NCBI RefSeq assembly: GCF_028682455.1
Contig: NZ_JANHLD010000002.1
Coordinates: 992,001 to 1,056,000, forward strand
Length of the DNA: 64,000 bases
DNA from: Pseudomonas putida
GTDB lineage: Bacteria; Pseudomonadota; Gammaproteobacteria; Pseudomonadales; Pseudomonadaceae
Direction: 5' to 3'
Positions within the stretch are counted from its first letter, which is position 1; each line of letters opens with the position of its first letter. Below the pieces are notes generated by a model. The model had not been told where the DNA came from. It saw nothing but the letters and a program-made list of their open reading frames with translations, and made no database searches. The translations under genes and the position numbers were made by a program. Positions 18,184 through 29,795 of this stretch are shown here, one piece after another.

Positions 18184-21100
18184 AGCGGGGTTTCCAAAGC
18201 AGCATCGGTGCGCACGCCGCGCCAGTGGTTGAAACGATGGCGCAGGCGGTCCAGATAGAGGTAGACCACAGGGGTGGTGTAGAGCGTAAGGACCTGGCTG
18301 AAGACCAGCCCGCCAATGATGGTCAGGCCCAGGGGCTGGCGCATCTCGGAGCCTTCGGCATGGCTGAGCAACAGCGGCAAGGCGCCGAGGATGGCCGCCA
18401 GTGTCGTCATCAGGATTGGCCGCAGGCGCAGCAGGCAGGCCCGGCGGATCGACTCCTCCGGGCTCAGGTGTTCATGGCGTTCCAGTTGCAGGGCCAGGTC
18501 GATCATCATGATCGCGTTCTTCTTCACCACGCCGATCAACAGGAACAAGCCGAGCAGGGAGATCAGGCTGAATTCGCTGCCGACCACGTACAGGGTGAGC
18601 AAGGCCCCGACCCCGGCCGAAGGCAGTGTCGAGAGAATAGTCAGCGGGTGGATGTAGCTCTCATAGAGAATGCCGAGCACCAGGTACACCGCCAGCAAGG
18701 CCCCCAGAATCATCCACGGTTGACCTTGCTGGCTCTTGGCAAAGGCATCGCCCGTACCGCCCACCTTGGCGATCACGTCTTCGGGCAAGCCGACCTTGGC
18801 CACTGCTCGCTCGACCGCCGCCATGGCCTGGTCCTGGCTGTAGCCTTCGGCAACGTCGAAGTTGATGTTCTCGGAGGCAAACTGGCCTTCATGGCTGACG
18901 CGATCGTCGGCCAGGCTGTTCTCGTAATGGGCGAAGGTCGACAACGGCACCCGTGCCCCGTCCGCGGTAATCACCTGGACCTGCTCCAGTGTGCGCGGGT
19001 CCTGGGCGTACTTGGGATTGACCTCCATCACCACCTGGTACTGGTTCAGACTGTCGTAGATGGTCGAGATCTGCCGCTGGCTGTAGGCGTTGTTGAGTAC
19101 CGACGTCACCATGCTCATGTCGATGCCCAGGCGCTTGGCCTGCTCGCGATCGACCACCAGGGTGATCTGTTCGGTGCCGCCGCCATCGCGGGCATCGATG
19201 GCCGTGAGTTCCGGCAGCGCCTTGAAGGCCGCGACGACCTTCGGGTACCACTCGCGCAAGGCCGACAGCTCGCTGCTCTGCAGGGTATAGAGAAACTGCG
19301 AAGTGCTCTGGTCGCGACCGCCGCCGAACTGCAGGTCCTGATCGGCCATGAGGAACAACCGCCCGCCTGGCACCTTGGGCATTTCCTTGCGCAACCGCTC
19401 GATGATCTTCTGCGCCGAGTCCTTGCGCTCGCTGATCGGCTTGAGGCGCACCAGGATCATGGCGTTGTTGGTGCCGCTGTTGCCACCGATGAAGCCGGCC
19501 ACACTCTGCACTGCCGGATCCTTGAGCAGGGCGCGGCGGTAGATTTCCATCTTCGGTTGCATCACCTGGAACGACAGGCCGTCGTCACCGCGCACAAAGC
19601 CCATCAACTGGCCGGTGTCCTGCTGCGGCAGGAACGTCTTGGGCACCACCACATACAGGGCGATATTGACGGCGATGGTCACCAGCAAGCTGAGCAAGGT
19701 CAGGCGCCGGTGGCGCAGCACCCAGTCCAGCGTGCGTGCGTAGCCCGCCATCATGCGCTGGTTGAGCTGCTCGCTCCAACGCTGCAGACGGGTCTGCTCG
19801 CCCTCGGGATGGGCCTTGAGCCAGCGTGCGCAGAGCATCGGCGTGAGGGTCAGGGAGACCACCAGCGAAACAATGATCGCTGCCGCCAGGGTGATGGAGA
19901 ACTCGCGAAACAGCGAACCGACAATGCCGCCCATGAACAGGATCGAGACGAATACCACCACCAGCGAGAGGTTCATCGACAGCAAGGTGAAGCCGACTTC
20001 CTTGGCCCCCAGAAAGGCGGCGCGCATCGGCGGCACGCCGTCGTCGATATGTCGGGAGATGTTCTCCAGCACCACGATGGCATCATCGACCACCAGGCCG
20101 GTAGCGAGGATCAGCGCCATCAGCGACAGGTTGTTCAGGGAGAAGCCGCACAGGTACATGACCGCAAAGGTGCCCACCAGCGACACCGGCACCGCCAGGG
20201 TCGGGATCAGCGAGGCGCGCAGGTTGCCCAGGAACAGGAACACCACCAGCACCACCAGGACCACGGCGATGATCAGGGTATGCTCGGCTTCCTTGAGGGT
20301 CGCGGTGATCACCGGCGAGCGGTCCATGGCCACGTCCAGCTTGACGCTGGCCGGCATCAGCGACTCAAGGGCCGGCAATTGCTCCTTGATCTTGTTCACC
20401 GTCTCGATGATGTTGGCGCCGGTCTGGCGGTTGATGACCAGCAACACCGCCTGCTGGTCGTTGAAAAAGCCGCTGTTGTAGCGGTTTTCCACCGCATCGC
20501 TGACCTTGGCCACATGGCTCAGGCGCAGCACTGCGCCATCCTGGTAGCGAATCACCAGGGGCTCGTAGTCCTTGGCTTTTTCCAGCTGGTCGTTGGCCTG
20601 CACCTGCCAGTTGCGCTGGCCGTCTTCGATAAAGCCCTTGGGCCGGCGCTGGTTGGCATTGGCGATGGTCTGGCGCACGTCGTCAAGGGCCACCCCGTAC
20701 TGGTTGAGCAACTGCGGCTCGAGCTCGATGCGCACCGCAGGCAGGGAGCTGCCGCCGATCTGCACCTCCCCTACCCCGGGCACCTGCGACAGGCTCTGCG
20801 ACAGGATGGTCGAGGCCAGGTCATAGAGCTGGCCCTTCTGCAGCACACTTGAGGTCAGCGCCAGCACCATGATCGGTGCCTGGGAGGGGTTGAATTTCTT
20901 GTAGGTGGGCATGCTGCGCATGCCGCTGGGCAGCAGGTTGCGCGATGCGTTGATGGCCGCCTGCACCTCGCGCGCCGCTGCGTCGACATCACGGCCCTGG
21001 TCAAAGCCCAGGATGACCCGGGTCGAGCCCTGGCTGGAGCTGCTGGTTAACGTCGTGACCCCGGAAATCGCCCCCATGGAGCGCTCGAGCGGCGTGGCCA

Positions 21101-21287
21101 CCGTCGAGGCCATGACCTCGGGGCTGGCGCCGGGCAGGTTGGCCTGGACCACGATCACCGGAAACTCGATCTGCGGCAGCGGTGCCACCGGCAGCAGGCC
21201 GAAGCTGACGCCGCCCAGCAGCATGATCGCCAGGCTCAGCAGCATGGTGGCTACCGGCCGGCGGATGAAAGGCGCGGAGAGATTCAT
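18180..21287 (-). CDS. mdtC: multidrug efflux RND permease, MdtC/MuxC type
   Basis: A 1035-residue inner-membrane RND pump subunit with 12 expected membrane helices and two large periplasmic loops. It starts [20 protein letters not shown], and has the AcrB-type features [19 protein letters not shown] in the TM4 region (with its paired Asp residues) and a late helix [19 protein letters not shown]. MdtB- and MdtC-type permeases work as a heteromeric pair, which fits two adjacent full-length RND genes. It overlaps the genes on both sides by 4 bp (ATGA). It is also called muxC in P. aeruginosa. Confidence 0.93.
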   Translation of the reverse strand: MNLSAPFIRRPVATMLLSLAIMLLGGVSFGLLPVAPLPQIEFPVIVVQANLPGASPEVMASTVATPLERSMGAISGVTTLTSSSSQGSTRVILGFDQGRDVDAAAREVQAAINASRNLLPSGMRSMPTYKKFNPSQAPIMVLALTSSVLQKGQLYDLASTILSQSLSQVPGVGEVQIGGSSLPAVRIELEPQLLNQYGVALDDVRQTIANANQRRPKGFIEDGQRNWQVQANDQLEKAKDYEPLVIRYQDGAVLRLSHVAKVSDAVENRYNSGFFNDQQAVLLVINRQTGANIIETVNKIKEQLPALESLMPASVKLDVAMDRSPVITATLKEAEHTLIIAVVLVVLVVFLFLGNLRASLIPTLAVPVSLVGTFAVMYLCGFSLNNLSLMALILATGLVVDDAIVVLENISRHIDDGVPPMRAAFLGAKEVGFTLLSMNLSLVVVFVSILFMGGIVGSLFREFSITLAAAIIVSLVVSLTLTPMLCARWLKAHPEGEQTRLQRWSEQLNQRMMAGYARTLDWVLRHRRLTLLSLLVTIAVNIALYVVVPKTFLPQQDTGQLMGFVRGDDGLSFQVMQPKMEIYRRALLKDPAVQSVAGFIGGNSGTNNAMILVRLKPISERKDSAQKIIERLRKEMPKVPGGRLFLMADQDLQFGGGRDQSTSQFLYTLQSSELSALREWYPKVVAAFKALPELTAIDARDGGGTEQITLVVDREQAKRLGIDMSMVTSVLNNAYSQRQISTIYDSLNQYQVVMEVNPKYAQDPRTLEQVQVITADGARVPLSTFAHYENSLADDRVSHEGQFASENINFDVAEGYSQDQAMAAVERAVAKVGLPEDVIAKVGGTGDAFAKSQQGQPWMILGALLAVYLVLGILYESYIHPLTILSTLPSAGVGALLTLYVVGSEFSLISLLGLFLLIGVVKKNAIMMIDLALQLERHEHLSPEESIRRACLLRLRPILMTTLAAILGALPLLLSHAEGSEMRQPLGLTIIGGLVFSQVLTLYTTPVVYLYLDRLRHRFNHWRGVRTDAALETPL

Positions 21288-24200
21288 GGCTGGGCCTGCA
21301 CCACGGTGTCAGGCTGACGGCGCCAGCGACGGGCCAGGCGGTCGAAGTACAAGTAGATGACCGGCGTGGTGAACAGCGTCAGCACCTGGCTGACCAGCAA
21401 GCCACCGACCATCACCAGGCCCAGCGGCTGGCGCAACTCGGCGCCGGAGCCGGTGGCAAGCATCAGCGGGATGGCGCCGAACAGCGCCGCCAGGGTGGTC
21501 ATCAGGATCGGCCGGAAGCGCAGCAGCGCCGCCTGGTAGATCGCAGTCTGCGGGTCGACGCCCTGGTTGCGCTCGGCCTCCAGGGCGAAGTCGATCATCA
21601 TGATCGCGTTCTTCTTGACGATACCGATCAGCAGAATGATGCCGATGATGGCGATCATGCCCAGGTCGTTACCGCTCAGGATCAGCGCCAGCAAGGCGCC
21701 CACCGCCGCCGACGGCAGGGTCGAGAGGATGGTGACCGGATGGATGTAGCTCTCGTAGAGCACGCCAAGCACGATGTACATGGTCACCACCGCCGCCAGG
21801 ATCAGCAGCAAGGTGCTCGACAGCGAAGCCTGGAACGCTTCGGCCGCGCCCTGGAAGCGGGTCTGCACCCCCACCGGCATGCCAATGTCCTGCTGTACCT
21901 GTTCGATCACCTTGACCGCGTCGCCCAGGGCCACGCCCTTGCCGAGGTTGAACGACATCATCACCGCCGGGAACTGGCCGATATGGGCGATCGCCAGTTG
22001 TGCCTGGCGCTGTTCGATGCGCGCCAGGCTCGACAGCCGCACCTGCCCGCCTTCACTGGTCTTGACGTGGATCTGCTCCAGCACTTGCGGGCCCAGGGTC
22101 GACGCTGCATCCGCCTGCAGGACCACACGGTACTGGCTGGCCTGGGTGTAGATGGTCGAGATCTGCCGCTGGCCAAAGGCATCGTACAGTGCGTTGGTGA
22201 TGTCGGCGACATTGATGCCCAGGCGGCTGGCGGCGTCGCGGTCGATCACCAGGAACACCTGCAGCCCCTTGTCCTGCAGGTCGCTCGCCACGTCGGTGAG
22301 TTCCGGGCGCTGCTGCAGGGCATCGACCAGCTTGCCGCTCCATTGCGCCAGCAGCTCGGCATCCGGCGACGACAGGCTGAACTGGTACTGGGTGCGACTC
22401 ACCCGGTCTTCGATACTCAAGTCCTGCACCGGCTGCATGAACAGGCGGATGCCGATCAGCTTGTCGACTTCCGGCTGCAGGCGGGCGATCACCTGGGCTG
22501 CCGTGAGGTCGCGCTCGCCATGGGGCTTGAGGTTGATCAGCAAGCGGCCGCTGTTGAGCGTGGCGTTATCGCCATCGACACCGATATAGGATGACAGGCT
22601 CTGCACCGCCGGGTCCTGCAGGATGATCGCGCTGAGCGCCTGCTGGCGCTGGCTCATGGCCGTGAACGACACCGATTGCGGCGCTTCGGAAATCCCCTGG
22701 ATGACCCCGGTGTCCTGCACCGGGAAGAAGCCCTTGGGCACCACCAGGTACAGCACCACGGTCAGGCCCAGGGTGGCCACCGCCACCAGCAAGGTCAGCG
22801 GCTGGTGCTTGAGTACCCAGGTAAGACCGCGGCCGTAGTAATCGATCATCCAGTCGATCCAGGCGCCGCTGGCGCGGTAGAACCGGCTCTGCTCTTCAGG
22901 CTTGGGCTCGCGCTTGAGCAGGCGAGCGCACATCATCGGTGTCAGGGTCAGGGACACCACCAGGGAAATCAGGATGGCCACCGCCAGGGTGATGGCAAAT
23001 TCGCGGAACAGCCGCCCGACCACATCGGCCATGAACAACAGCGGGATCAGTACGGCGATCAGCGAGAAGGTCAGCGAGATCAGGGTGAAGCCGATCTGCC
23101 GGGCGCCCTTGAGTGCCGCCTGCATCGGCGTCTCGCCCTCCTCGATATGGCGCGAGATGTTCTCCAGCATGACGATGGCATCGTCGACCACGAAACCGGT
23201 GGCGATGGTCAATGCCATCAGCGTGAGGTTGTTGATCGAGAACCCGGCCAGGTGCATCACGGCAAAGGTGCCGATCAGCGACAACGGCACGGCCACCGAG
23301 GGAATGATGGTGGCGCTGAAACGGCGCAGGAACACGAACGTCACCATCACCACCAGGGCGATGGCGATCAGCAACTCGTGCTGCACGTCCTTGACCGAGG
23401 CGCGGATGGTCTGGGTACGGTCGGTGAGCACGGTGACGTCCAGGCCCGCCGGCAGGTTGTCGGTGATCGACGGCAACATGGCCTTGATCCGGTCGACCAC
23501 CTCGATGACGTTGGCTCCCGGTTGGCGCTGGATGTTCAGCAACACGGCCTGGTTCTGGTTGGCCCAGGCCGCCAGGCGCTCGTTTTCGGCGCCGTCGACG
23601 ATCTCGGCAACATCCTTCAGCCGCAGCGGTGCACCGTTGTTGTAGGCCAGGATCAGGTTGGCGTATTCCTCGGGGGAGCGCAGTTGGTCGTTGGCATCGA
23701 GCATCGACACCCGGGTCGGGCCGTCGAAGTTGCCCTTGGGCTGGTTGACGTTGGAAGCGCCGATCAGGGTGCGCACGTCGGCCAGGTTCAGGCCCGCCGA
23801 GGCCAGGGCATCGGGGTTGACCTTGATCCGCACCGCCTGGCGCTGGCCGCCGGCGATGCTGACCATGCCGACGCCGCCGATCTGGGCGATCTTTTGTGCA
23901 ACCCGGGTGTCGACCAGGTCGTTGAGCTTGGGCAGCGGCATGGTTTGCGACGAGATGGCCAGGGTCAGTACCGGCGTATCGGCCGGGTTGACCTTGTTGT
24001 ACACCGGAGGGGCCGGCAGGTCGGTAGGGAGCAGATTGGTGGCGGCGTTGATGGCCGCTTGCACCTGCTGCTCGGCCACGTCCATGTTCATGTCGAGGCT
24101 GAAGCGCAGGGTGAGCACCGAGGCCCCGCCGGAGCTGGTGGAAGCCATCTGGGTGAGCCCGGGCATTTGCCCGAACTGACGCTCCAGGGGCGCGGTGACC

Positions 24201-24385
24201 GCGCTGGTCATCACCTGGGGACTGGCACCCGGATAGAGGGTCATGACCCGGATGGTGGGGTAATCGACCTGGGGCAATGCCGCCACCGGCAGCATCTTGT
24301 AGGCGATCAGGCCCGCCAACACGATGGCCAGCATGCTCAGTGTGGTCGCCACCGGGCGCAGGATGAACAGCCGCGAGAGGTTCAT
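21284..24385 (-). CDS. mdtB: multidrug efflux RND permease, MdtB/MuxB type
   Basis: A 1033-residue partner of the next RND permease. It begins [20 protein letters not shown] and carries [20 protein letters not shown] with the proton-relay aspartates, and [20 protein letters not shown] in the second half. The sequence is clearly homologous to the following gene but diverged throughout, as in MdtB/MdtC, and is not a recent duplication. A four-base overlap links it with both the adaptor gene and the next permease. In related systems both permeases are needed for full activity (novobiocin and bile-salt type substrates; family knowledge). Confidence 0.93.
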   Translation of the reverse strand: MNLSRLFILRPVATTLSMLAIVLAGLIAYKMLPVAALPQVDYPTIRVMTLYPGASPQVMTSAVTAPLERQFGQMPGLTQMASTSSGGASVLTLRFSLDMNMDVAEQQVQAAINAATNLLPTDLPAPPVYNKVNPADTPVLTLAISSQTMPLPKLNDLVDTRVAQKIAQIGGVGMVSIAGGQRQAVRIKVNPDALASAGLNLADVRTLIGASNVNQPKGNFDGPTRVSMLDANDQLRSPEEYANLILAYNNGAPLRLKDVAEIVDGAENERLAAWANQNQAVLLNIQRQPGANVIEVVDRIKAMLPSITDNLPAGLDVTVLTDRTQTIRASVKDVQHELLIAIALVVMVTFVFLRRFSATIIPSVAVPLSLIGTFAVMHLAGFSINNLTLMALTIATGFVVDDAIVMLENISRHIEEGETPMQAALKGARQIGFTLISLTFSLIAVLIPLLFMADVVGRLFREFAITLAVAILISLVVSLTLTPMMCARLLKREPKPEEQSRFYRASGAWIDWMIDYYGRGLTWVLKHQPLTLLVAVATLGLTVVLYLVVPKGFFPVQDTGVIQGISEAPQSVSFTAMSQRQQALSAIILQDPAVQSLSSYIGVDGDNATLNSGRLLINLKPHGERDLTAAQVIARLQPEVDKLIGIRLFMQPVQDLSIEDRVSRTQYQFSLSSPDAELLAQWSGKLVDALQQRPELTDVASDLQDKGLQVFLVIDRDAASRLGINVADITNALYDAFGQRQISTIYTQASQYRVVLQADAASTLGPQVLEQIHVKTSEGGQVRLSSLARIEQRQAQLAIAHIGQFPAVMMSFNLGKGVALGDAVKVIEQVQQDIGMPVGVQTRFQGAAEAFQASLSSTLLLILAAVVTMYIVLGVLYESYIHPVTILSTLPSAAVGALLALILSGNDLGMIAIIGIILLIGIVKKNAIMMIDFALEAERNQGVDPQTAIYQAALLRFRPILMTTLAALFGAIPLMLATGSGAELRQPLGLVMVGGLLVSQVLTLFTTPVIYLYFDRLARRWRRQPDTVVQAQP

Positions 24386-25665
24386 GCGCCGGCCTTGCCC
24401 TGGGTGCCCTTGGTCACGGAAGCGTCCTTGGCATCCTGGCCTTGCAGGTGCTGGCCGGGCGTCACGGGTACTTGCGAGCTGTCGTCGACCACCTCTACAT
24501 CGCTGCCATCGCGCAGGCGGTCAGTGCCTTCGAGCACCACCCGGTCGCCTTTGGCCAGGCCTTCGGTGATCACCGTGTTGTCGCCATCGCTGACCCCGAG
24601 CTTGAGGGGACGGATACGGACCTTGTCGTTGCCCTCCATGACGTAGGCGAACGAGCCGTCGGTACCGAACTGGATCGCCGCCGAAGGTGCCAGCACCACG
24701 TCTTTCAGGGTGTCGGCAAGCAGGCGCACATTGACGAACTGGTTGGGAAACAGGGCTTCATCCTGGTTCTCGAAAAAGGCCTTGAACTTGAGGGTGCCGG
24801 TAGTGGTGTCGATCTGGTTGTCGAGGCTGCGCAACACCCCTACCGCCTGCTGCCGGGTATCCCCCCGGTCCCAGGCTTCCACCGGCAGCTTGGCGCCGCT
24901 GCGGTAGCGCGCAAGGACCGTGTTGAGTTCGGATTCGGGCAAGGTGAACGCCACGGTAATCGGCTGGGTCTGGGTAATCACCACCAGGGCGGTGGTGTCA
25001 TTGGCGGCCACCAGGTTGCCGACGTCGAGCTGGCGCAGGCCCAGGCGCCCGGAGATCGGGGCGCGGATACGGGTGAAGTCCAGGTTCAGCTTGGCATCAC
25101 CGACCGCCGCCTGGTTGGTCTTGATGGTGCCCTGGAACTGGCCGACCAGCGCCACCTGGGTGTCGAGGGTCTGCTTGGCGATGCTGTCTTCGGCATACAA
25201 GCCCTTGTAGCGTTCCAGGTCGATCTGGGCGTTCTTCAATTGCGCCAGGTTCTGCGCCAGGGTGCCTTCGGCCTGCTGCAAGGCGATCTGGTAGCTGCGC
25301 GGGTCGATTTCGGCGAGCAGATCGCCGGTCTTGACCTTCTGCCCTTCCTGGAAGTTGACCTTGACCAGCTCACCGGCGACCCGGCTGCGCACATTGACCG
25401 TGTTGGTCGCCGTGACCGTGCCCAGTGCCTTGAGGTAAACCGGGAAGTCGCCCACCGTGGCCGGTGCCACGCGCACCGGTACCGGTCCACCGAAGGCACC
25501 GAACCCGGGCCGCCCGCCCTTGCCTCCCGGTGCACCGGCCGCCTTGTGGGCGGCTGGCGACGGCCACAGCCACCAGCACAGGCCGGCGACCAGCAGCAGG
25601 ATCAGCAGGCCGACAAGCCAGCGACGAGGGGAACGGGAACGAGAAAGCATCGGTTGATCGACCAT
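24382..25665 (-). CDS. mdtA: RND efflux periplasmic adaptor, MdtA/MuxA type
   Basis: A 427-residue membrane fusion protein. An N-terminal membrane anchor ([19 protein letters not shown]) is followed by a Gly/Pro-rich linker, then the lipoyl half-motif [20 protein letters not shown], a coiled-coil hairpin, and barrel segments ([40 protein letters not shown]). The start at 25665 gives MVDQPMLSR; the ribosome site is weak and MLSRSR at 25650 is an alternative. It is the first gene of the mdtABC-opmB operon. The gap to the tpx terminator upstream should hold the operon promoter, but I could not identify it. Confidence 0.9.
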   Translation of the reverse strand: MVDQPMLSRSRSPRRWLVGLLILLLVAGLCWWLWPSPAAHKAAGAPGGKGGRPGFGAFGGPVPVRVAPATVGDFPVYLKALGTVTATNTVNVRSRVAGELVKVNFQEGQKVKTGDLLAEIDPRSYQIALQQAEGTLAQNLAQLKNAQIDLERYKGLYAEDSIAKQTLDTQVALVGQFQGTIKTNQAAVGDAKLNLDFTRIRAPISGRLGLRQLDVGNLVAANDTTALVVITQTQPITVAFTLPESELNTVLARYRSGAKLPVEAWDRGDTRQQAVGVLRSLDNQIDTTTGTLKFKAFFENQDEALFPNQFVNVRLLADTLKDVVLAPSAAIQFGTDGSFAYVMEGNDKVRIRPLKLGVSDGDNTVITEGLAKGDRVVLEGTDRLRDGSDVEVVDDSSQVPVTPGQHLQGQDAKDASVTKGTQGKAGA

Positions 25666-25780
25666 TGTGCGGATAGGAATTCTTTTGAGGAGGCTGAACG
25701 ATAAGCACTGCAGACAGATAAGCAAAGCGCCTTTACCGGCAATTTACCTTGGCTTACGTTGGTAAGACGATGAAGTTTAA

Positions 25781-25810
25781 ATAAAAACGGCCTGGACAAG
25801 GTCCAGGCCG
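25781..25810 (-). terminator. rho-independent terminator of tpx
   Basis: A perfect 10-bp stem, CGGCCTGGAC / GTCCAGGCCG (25788-25797 and 25801-25810), has a 3-nt loop. On the minus strand it is followed by TTTTTAT. It lies 55 bp after the tpx stop codon, with a REP core between them. Confidence 0.9.
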
Positions 25811-25837
25811 CAACAACTCTTTGCAATTGATACAGCG

Positions 25838-25856
25838 TCGCGGGGCAAGCCCGCGA
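25838..25856. repeat. REP element, single copy
   Basis: TCGCGGGGCAAGCCCGCGA, itself a compact palindrome, lies between the tpx stop and its terminator. Confidence 0.7.
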
Positions 25857-25864
25857 TCAAAGCA

Positions 25865-26365
25865 TTACTTCAATACAGCCAGCGCTGCATCGTAGTTCGG
25901 CTCGTCGGCGATTTCGCCAACCAGCTCGGCGTGCAGCACCTTGTCGTTTTCATCCAGCACCACCACGGCGCGGGCAGTCAGGCCAGCCAGTGGGCCGTCG
26001 GCAATGGCAACGCCATAGTTCTCGATGAATTCACGACCACGCAGGGTGGACAGGTTCTGGACGTTTTCCAGGCCTTCAGCGCCGCAGAAGCGCGCCTGGG
26101 CGAATGGCAGGTCGGCCGAGATGCACAGCACCACGGTGTTGTTCAGCTCGCCGGCCTTCTTGTTGAAGGTGCGTACCGAGGTGGCGCAGGTAGGGGTGTC
26201 GACGCTTGGGAAAATGTTCAGCACTTTGCGCTTGCCGGCAAGGCTTGCCAGGGTCACGTCAGCCAGGCCAGCACCAACCAGGGAGAACGCTGGCGCCTGG
26301 GCGCCGACTTTCGGCAGATCGCCCTTGACCTGAACCGGGTTGCCTTTAAGTGTCACTTGAGCCAT
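25865..26365 (-). CDS. tpx: thiol peroxidase Tpx
   Basis: A 166-residue atypical two-cysteine peroxiredoxin that reduces hydroperoxides using thioredoxin. The peroxidatic cysteine lies in [17 protein letters not shown] and the resolving cysteine in [12 protein letters not shown], the positions expected for Tpx (about Cys60 and Cys94). It starts [20 protein letters not shown], as in homologues. AAGGAC lies upstream of the ATG. A strong terminator follows, so it is a single-gene transcript. Confidence 0.95.
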   Translation of the reverse strand: MAQVTLKGNPVQVKGDLPKVGAQAPAFSLVGAGLADVTLASLAGKRKVLNIFPSVDTPTCATSVRTFNKKAGELNNTVVLCISADLPFAQARFCGAEGLENVQNLSTLRGREFIENYGVAIADGPLAGLTARAVVVLDENDKVLHAELVGEIADEPNYDAALAVLK

Positions 26366-26488
26366 GAGCTGAGTCCTTATGCGGGGGTGAGTAAAGGACC
26401 AAAGTTAATCATGAAAGTGCCAGGACACCTATGGGGGGAAGGATAAATTGTTGCATTGCCAGACAATTTTTGTGGACAAATCAGCCAT

Positions 26489-26514
26489 CCGAAAGCAGAC
26501 AATCCTGCTTTCGG
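26489..26514 (-). terminator. hairpin downstream of the permease gene, probable terminator
   Basis: CCGAAAGCAG and CTGCTTTCGG form a perfect 10-bp stem with a 6-nt loop (ACAATC), 16 bp after the permease stop codon. The following T-run on the minus strand is poor, so termination strength is uncertain. Confidence 0.65.
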
Positions 26515-26529
26515 ACAGCCTTGCCGGCC

Positions 26530-27807
26530 TTAGCTGAGCAGCGAGTAGACCAGCGCAGAGATCGCCACCAGGCCTACGGCAACCACGAACACATTGGACA
26601 TTTGCCCACTGTATTTGCGCATGGCCGGTACCTTGCGGATAGCGTACATCGGCATCAGGAACAGGATCGCGGCGATCACCGGGCCACCCAGGGTCTCGAT
26701 CATGCCCAGAATGCTTGGGTTAAGGGTCGCGACGATCCAGCAGATCACCAGCATGAACGCGGCGGTCATGCGGTCCAGGGCCTTGGCGCCGGGACGCTTG
26801 CCGCTCTTGACAATCAAGCCCTTGAGGCCTTCGCTGGCGCCGATGTAGTGGCCCAGGAACGACTTGGCAATGGCGATGAAGGCGATCAGCGGCGCGGCAA
26901 AGGCGATGGTCGGGTTGCTGAAGTGGTTGGCCAGGTACGAAAGGATCGACAGGTTCTGGTCCTTGGCTTCGGCCAGTTGGGCCGGCGTCAGGGTCAGTAC
27001 GCAACTGAACACGAAGAACATCACCATCGCCACCATCAGCAAGTGGGCGCGGCACAGGATCTGGCCGCTGCGCTCATCGGCATTCACGCCATAGCGGCGC
27101 TTCTGGTCGACGGCAAAGGCCGAGATGATCGGCGAATGGTTGAACGAGAACACCATCACCGGAATGGCCAGCCACAGGGTGTGCAGGAATGCAGCGCCCG
27201 ACGGCACCTCGGTTGCGGTAGTGAGGATACCGCCGCTCCAATGCGGAATCAGGAACACCGCCAGGAATGCCAGGGCGACGATAAACGGGTAGACCAGCAG
27301 GCTCATGACCTTCACGGTGGCCTGCTCGCCGCAGCGAACGATAGCCAGCAGGCCCAGGATCAGCACGAACGACAACACGGCGCGCGGTGGCGGCTCGATG
27401 TGCAGCTGGTGCTGCATGAAGCTGCCCACGGTGTTGGTCAGCGCCACGCTGTAGATCAGCAGGATCGGGAAGATGGCAAAGAAGTACAGCAAGGTGATCA
27501 AGGCACCGGCCTGGATACCGAAGTGTTCTTCAACCACGTCGGTGATGTCGGCCCCCTCGCGCCCGGAGAGCACGAAGCGGGTCAGCCCGCGGTGGGCATA
27601 GTAGGTCATGGGGAAGGCAAGCAGCGCCAGGATCAGCAGGGGCCAGAAGCCACCGACGCCTGCGTTGATCGGCAGGAACAGGGTTCCGGCGCCGATGGCT
27701 GTGCCAAACAGGCCCAGCATCCAGGTAGTGTCCTGACGGGACCAGCTGCCGAGGGCAACTGGGGTCGATTCGTAGCGTTGTTCAACGCCTTGGGCCTGCT
27801 CGTTCAT
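26530..27807 (-). CDS. HAAAP-family serine/threonine-type amino acid permease
   Basis: A 425-residue inner-membrane transporter with about 11 helices. The opening MLGLFGTAIGAGTLFLPINA and GVGGFWPLLILALLAFPMTY is the hallmark of the hydroxy/aromatic amino acid permease family, including SdaC and TdcC; VFSFNHSPIISAFAVDQKRR is also conserved. SdaC-type H+/serine symport is the most likely role, but a neighbouring aminotransferase and D-amino-acid genes leave other amino acids possible. It is transcribed alone on the minus strand with a hairpin after its stop. Confidence 0.9.
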   Translation of the reverse strand: MNEQAQGVEQRYESTPVALGSWSRQDTTWMLGLFGTAIGAGTLFLPINAGVGGFWPLLILALLAFPMTYYAHRGLTRFVLSGREGADITDVVEEHFGIQAGALITLLYFFAIFPILLIYSVALTNTVGSFMQHQLHIEPPPRAVLSFVLILGLLAIVRCGEQATVKVMSLLVYPFIVALAFLAVFLIPHWSGGILTTATEVPSGAAFLHTLWLAIPVMVFSFNHSPIISAFAVDQKRRYGVNADERSGQILCRAHLLMVAMVMFFVFSCVLTLTPAQLAEAKDQNLSILSYLANHFSNPTIAFAAPLIAFIAIAKSFLGHYIGASEGLKGLIVKSGKRPGAKALDRMTAAFMLVICWIVATLNPSILGMIETLGGPVIAAILFLMPMYAIRKVPAMRKYSGQMSNVFVVAVGLVAISALVYSLLS

Positions 27808-28024
27808 CCGGGTGCAACTCCACTCGCAAACTGCAACAGGGCTGAGAACAGCGAACCAGAGGCTTCACCGTAGCTCAACCATACAAAGAGGGGCGCGATT
27901 GTGCGCCCATTGGTTGCACTTGCAAAGTCTTGACCGAGGAGCGGTTGCACCTTTTACGTTGGAGCGGGCTTACATCGCGATGAGGCAGGTACAACCAGTG
28001 CATTTGTATTGCCTGGGCTGGCCT

Positions 28025-28048
28025 TATCGCGGGGCAAGCCCGCTCCGA
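28025..28048. repeat. REP element; nothing else seen in the permease-aminotransferase gap
   Basis: TATCGCGGGGCAAGCCCGCTCC occupies the end of the 249-bp gap 27808-28056. A degenerate partner (GGAGCGGGCTTACATCGCG) begins near 27961. I see no gene in this gap. Confidence 0.75.
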
Positions 28049-28056
28049 CACACGGT

Positions 28057-29250
28057 TTATTGAACGGCGGCAATCGCCTCGGCCACTTGCTGCAGGTTGT
28101 CCGGGCGCAGGCCCGACATGCATACCCGGCCGCTGTCGATCAGGTACACACCGAACTCGTCACGCAGGCGACGGACCTGCTCGACGCTCAAGCCGGTGTA
28201 GCTGAACATCCCGCGCTGGCTCAGGAAGAAACTGAAGTCCCGGCCCGGCAGCAGCACTGCCAGGGCATCCACCAACCCCTGGCGCATGTCCAGGATACGC
28301 AGGCGCATCTGCTCGACCTCGGCCGCCCATTGGGCATTGAGCGCGACATCGCCAAGTACCGCCGCGACCAGTTGCGCACCGAAGTTGGGCGGGCTGGAGT
28401 AGTTGCGGCGGATGGTGGCCTTGAGCTGGCCCAGCACGCTCTGGGCGGTATCGGCGTCGTCGCAGACTACCGACAGGCCCCCGACCCGCTCGCCATACAG
28501 CGAGAAGATCTTCGAGAACGAGTTGCTGACCAGGCACGGCACACCGGCGCGGGCCATTTCGCGAATGGCATAGGCGTCTTCGACCAGGCCTTCGCCGAAG
28601 CCCTGGTAGGCGATGTCCAGGAACGGGATGAGGTTGCGCGCCTTGACCACCTCGATCACCTGTTGCCATTGCGCCTGGCTCAGGTCGACCCCGGTCGGGT
28701 TGTGGCAGCACGGGTGCAGCAGGACGATGCTGTTGGCCGGCAGGGTCTTGAGGGTCTCGAGCATACCGTCGAAGTCCAGGCCGCGGGAGGCCGGGTCGAA
28801 GTACGGGTAGGTGTTGACGGTGAAACCCGCGCCTTCGAAGATCGCCCGGTGGTTGTCCCAGGTCGGATTGCTGACCCATACCTGGGATTGCGGGAAGTAG
28901 CGCTTGAGGAAGTCGGCTCCGACTTTCAGCGCGCCGGAACCGCCGACGGTCTGCACGGTGGCCACGCGGTCGCCCTGCACGGCCGGATGCTCAGCGCCGA
29001 ACAGCAGCGCCTGGATGGCCTGGCGATAGCCGTTCAAGCCTTCCATCGGCAGGTACAGCGAGGCTTCGTGAGGCTGGCCGGCCATGCGTCGCTCGGCTTC
29101 ACCAACCGCCGCCAGTTGCGGAACCACGCCTGCGGCATCGTAATACAGGCCGATACTCAGGTTGACCTTGTTGGCGCGCGGGTCGGCCTTGAAGGTCTCC
29201 ATCAGGGACAGAATCGGATCGCCGGCATAGGCATCGACATGTTTGAACAC
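28057..29250 (-). CDS. amaC: class I aminotransferase, probable D-lysine aminotransferase AmaC (TyrB/AspC fold)
   Basis: A 397-residue PLP enzyme of the aspartate/aromatic aminotransferase subgroup. It starts [20 protein letters not shown] from a GTG codon at 29250, preceded by AAGGAGCTGCACGCT; the upstream open frame is not needed. Active-site features are [24 protein letters not shown] and the lysine motif [17 protein letters not shown]. By sequence alone it could be TyrB-like. The amaC assignment rests on recalled P. putida gene order, in which this aminotransferase lies beside dpkA and converts D-lysine toward delta1-piperideine-2-carboxylate. Four unrelated genes separate it from dpkA here. 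Confidence 0.8.
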   Translation of the reverse strand: MFKHVDAYAGDPILSLMETFKADPRANKVNLSIGLYYDAAGVVPQLAAVGEAERRMAGQPHEASLYLPMEGLNGYRQAIQALLFGAEHPAVQGDRVATVQTVGGSGALKVGADFLKRYFPQSQVWVSNPTWDNHRAIFEGAGFTVNTYPYFDPASRGLDFDGMLETLKTLPANSIVLLHPCCHNPTGVDLSQAQWQQVIEVVKARNLIPFLDIAYQGFGEGLVEDAYAIREMARAGVPCLVSNSFSKIFSLYGERVGGLSVVCDDADTAQSVLGQLKATIRRNYSSPPNFGAQLVAAVLGDVALNAQWAAEVEQMRLRILDMRQGLVDALAVLLPGRDFSFFLSQRGMFSYTGLSVEQVRRLRDEFGVYLIDSGRVCMSGLRPDNLQQVAEAIAAVQ

Positions 29251-29340
29251 AGCGTGCAGCTCCTTGGGTCTGGGCAAATCGAAAAAGACTGTGCCGAGGA
29301 TACCTGTAGCCGCGCCGAAGCAACATGTCCGTTGGTGCAA

Positions 29341-29622
29341 CTAATCTGTGCGCTCCTGCACGCCGTGGTCCCTGCACGGCCAGGGCAGCCAGCCTTGAGT
29401 GAAGGCCAGGTGCAGCAGCGCACAGACATTCGCCGTCGCCGTCTTGTCGAGCATATTGCGTCGATGAGTACGCGCGGTCTGGTCGCTGATACCCAGCGCA
29501 CGGGCAACCTGCTTGTCGCTCAGCCCCTGGGCCAGGCAGCCGAGCACGTGCTGTTCACGTGCAGACAACGGCGTCGGCAACCTTGGCTGCCCGCCCTCAA
29601 GGTCGGGGCTGAGGCCAGGCAC
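29341..29622 (-). CDS. small LuxR-type HTH protein (second of an overlapping pair)
   Basis: A 93-residue protein consisting of little more than a LuxR/GerE helix-turn-helix: PLSAREQHVLGCLAQGLSDK, then QVARALGISDQTARTHRRNM and LDKTATANVCALLHLAFTQG. It lacks any receiver or ligand domain. The likely start is GTG at 29622, inside the preceding HTH gene in another frame (overlap of about 103 bp), with no good ribosome site, so translation is probably coupled. Alternatively the two are one tandem-HTH gene broken by a frameshift. Confidence 0.7.
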   Translation of the reverse strand: MPGLSPDLEGGQPRLPTPLSAREQHVLGCLAQGLSDKQVARALGISDQTARTHRRNMLDKTATANVCALLHLAFTQGWLPWPCRDHGVQERTD

Positions 29623-29795
29623 AGGTAGCGCGCCACCAGCGCACTGGCTCTGCCGACCTCGAGCTTGGCGAGCAGGTTCTCGCGGTGTTTGCGCGCCGTG
29701 GACAGCGCGATGGACAACCGCTGGGCAACTTCCCGATCAGTCAATCCACGCGCAACCCACGAAAGCACTTCGGATTCCCGGTCGCTCAATCGCAT
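29520..29795 (-). CDS. small LuxR-type HTH protein (first of an overlapping pair)
   Basis: A 91-residue protein starting MRLSDRESEVLSWVARGLTD with REVAQRLSIALSTARKHREN and LLAKLEVGRASALVARYLCL, a complete GerE-type HTH at the very N-terminus. After the HTH the sequence becomes low in recognisable structure (QGCRRRCLHVNSTCSAAWPRG). There the second HTH gene is already being read in the other frame, so this tail may be a frame-shadow. It is divergent from the orphan gene at 30045 (249 bp gap), for which it is a candidate regulator. Confidence 0.7.
   Translation of the reverse strand: MRLSDRESEVLSWVARGLTDREVAQRLSIALSTARKHRENLLAKLEVGRASALVARYLCLASAPTLRAGSQGCRRRCLHVNSTCSAAWPRG

Noticed and set aside
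18225..20852. Very long plus-strand open frame (875 codons) opposite mdtC
   Set aside because: The minus strand encodes an unmistakable RND permease. The plus-strand translation is His/Gln/Arg-rich with no domain, a normal artefact of high-GC third-position bias.
22676..24646. Long plus-strand open frame opposite mdtB
   Set aside because: Same artefact: low-complexity composition, no ribosome site, no domain, and opposite a well-supported permease.
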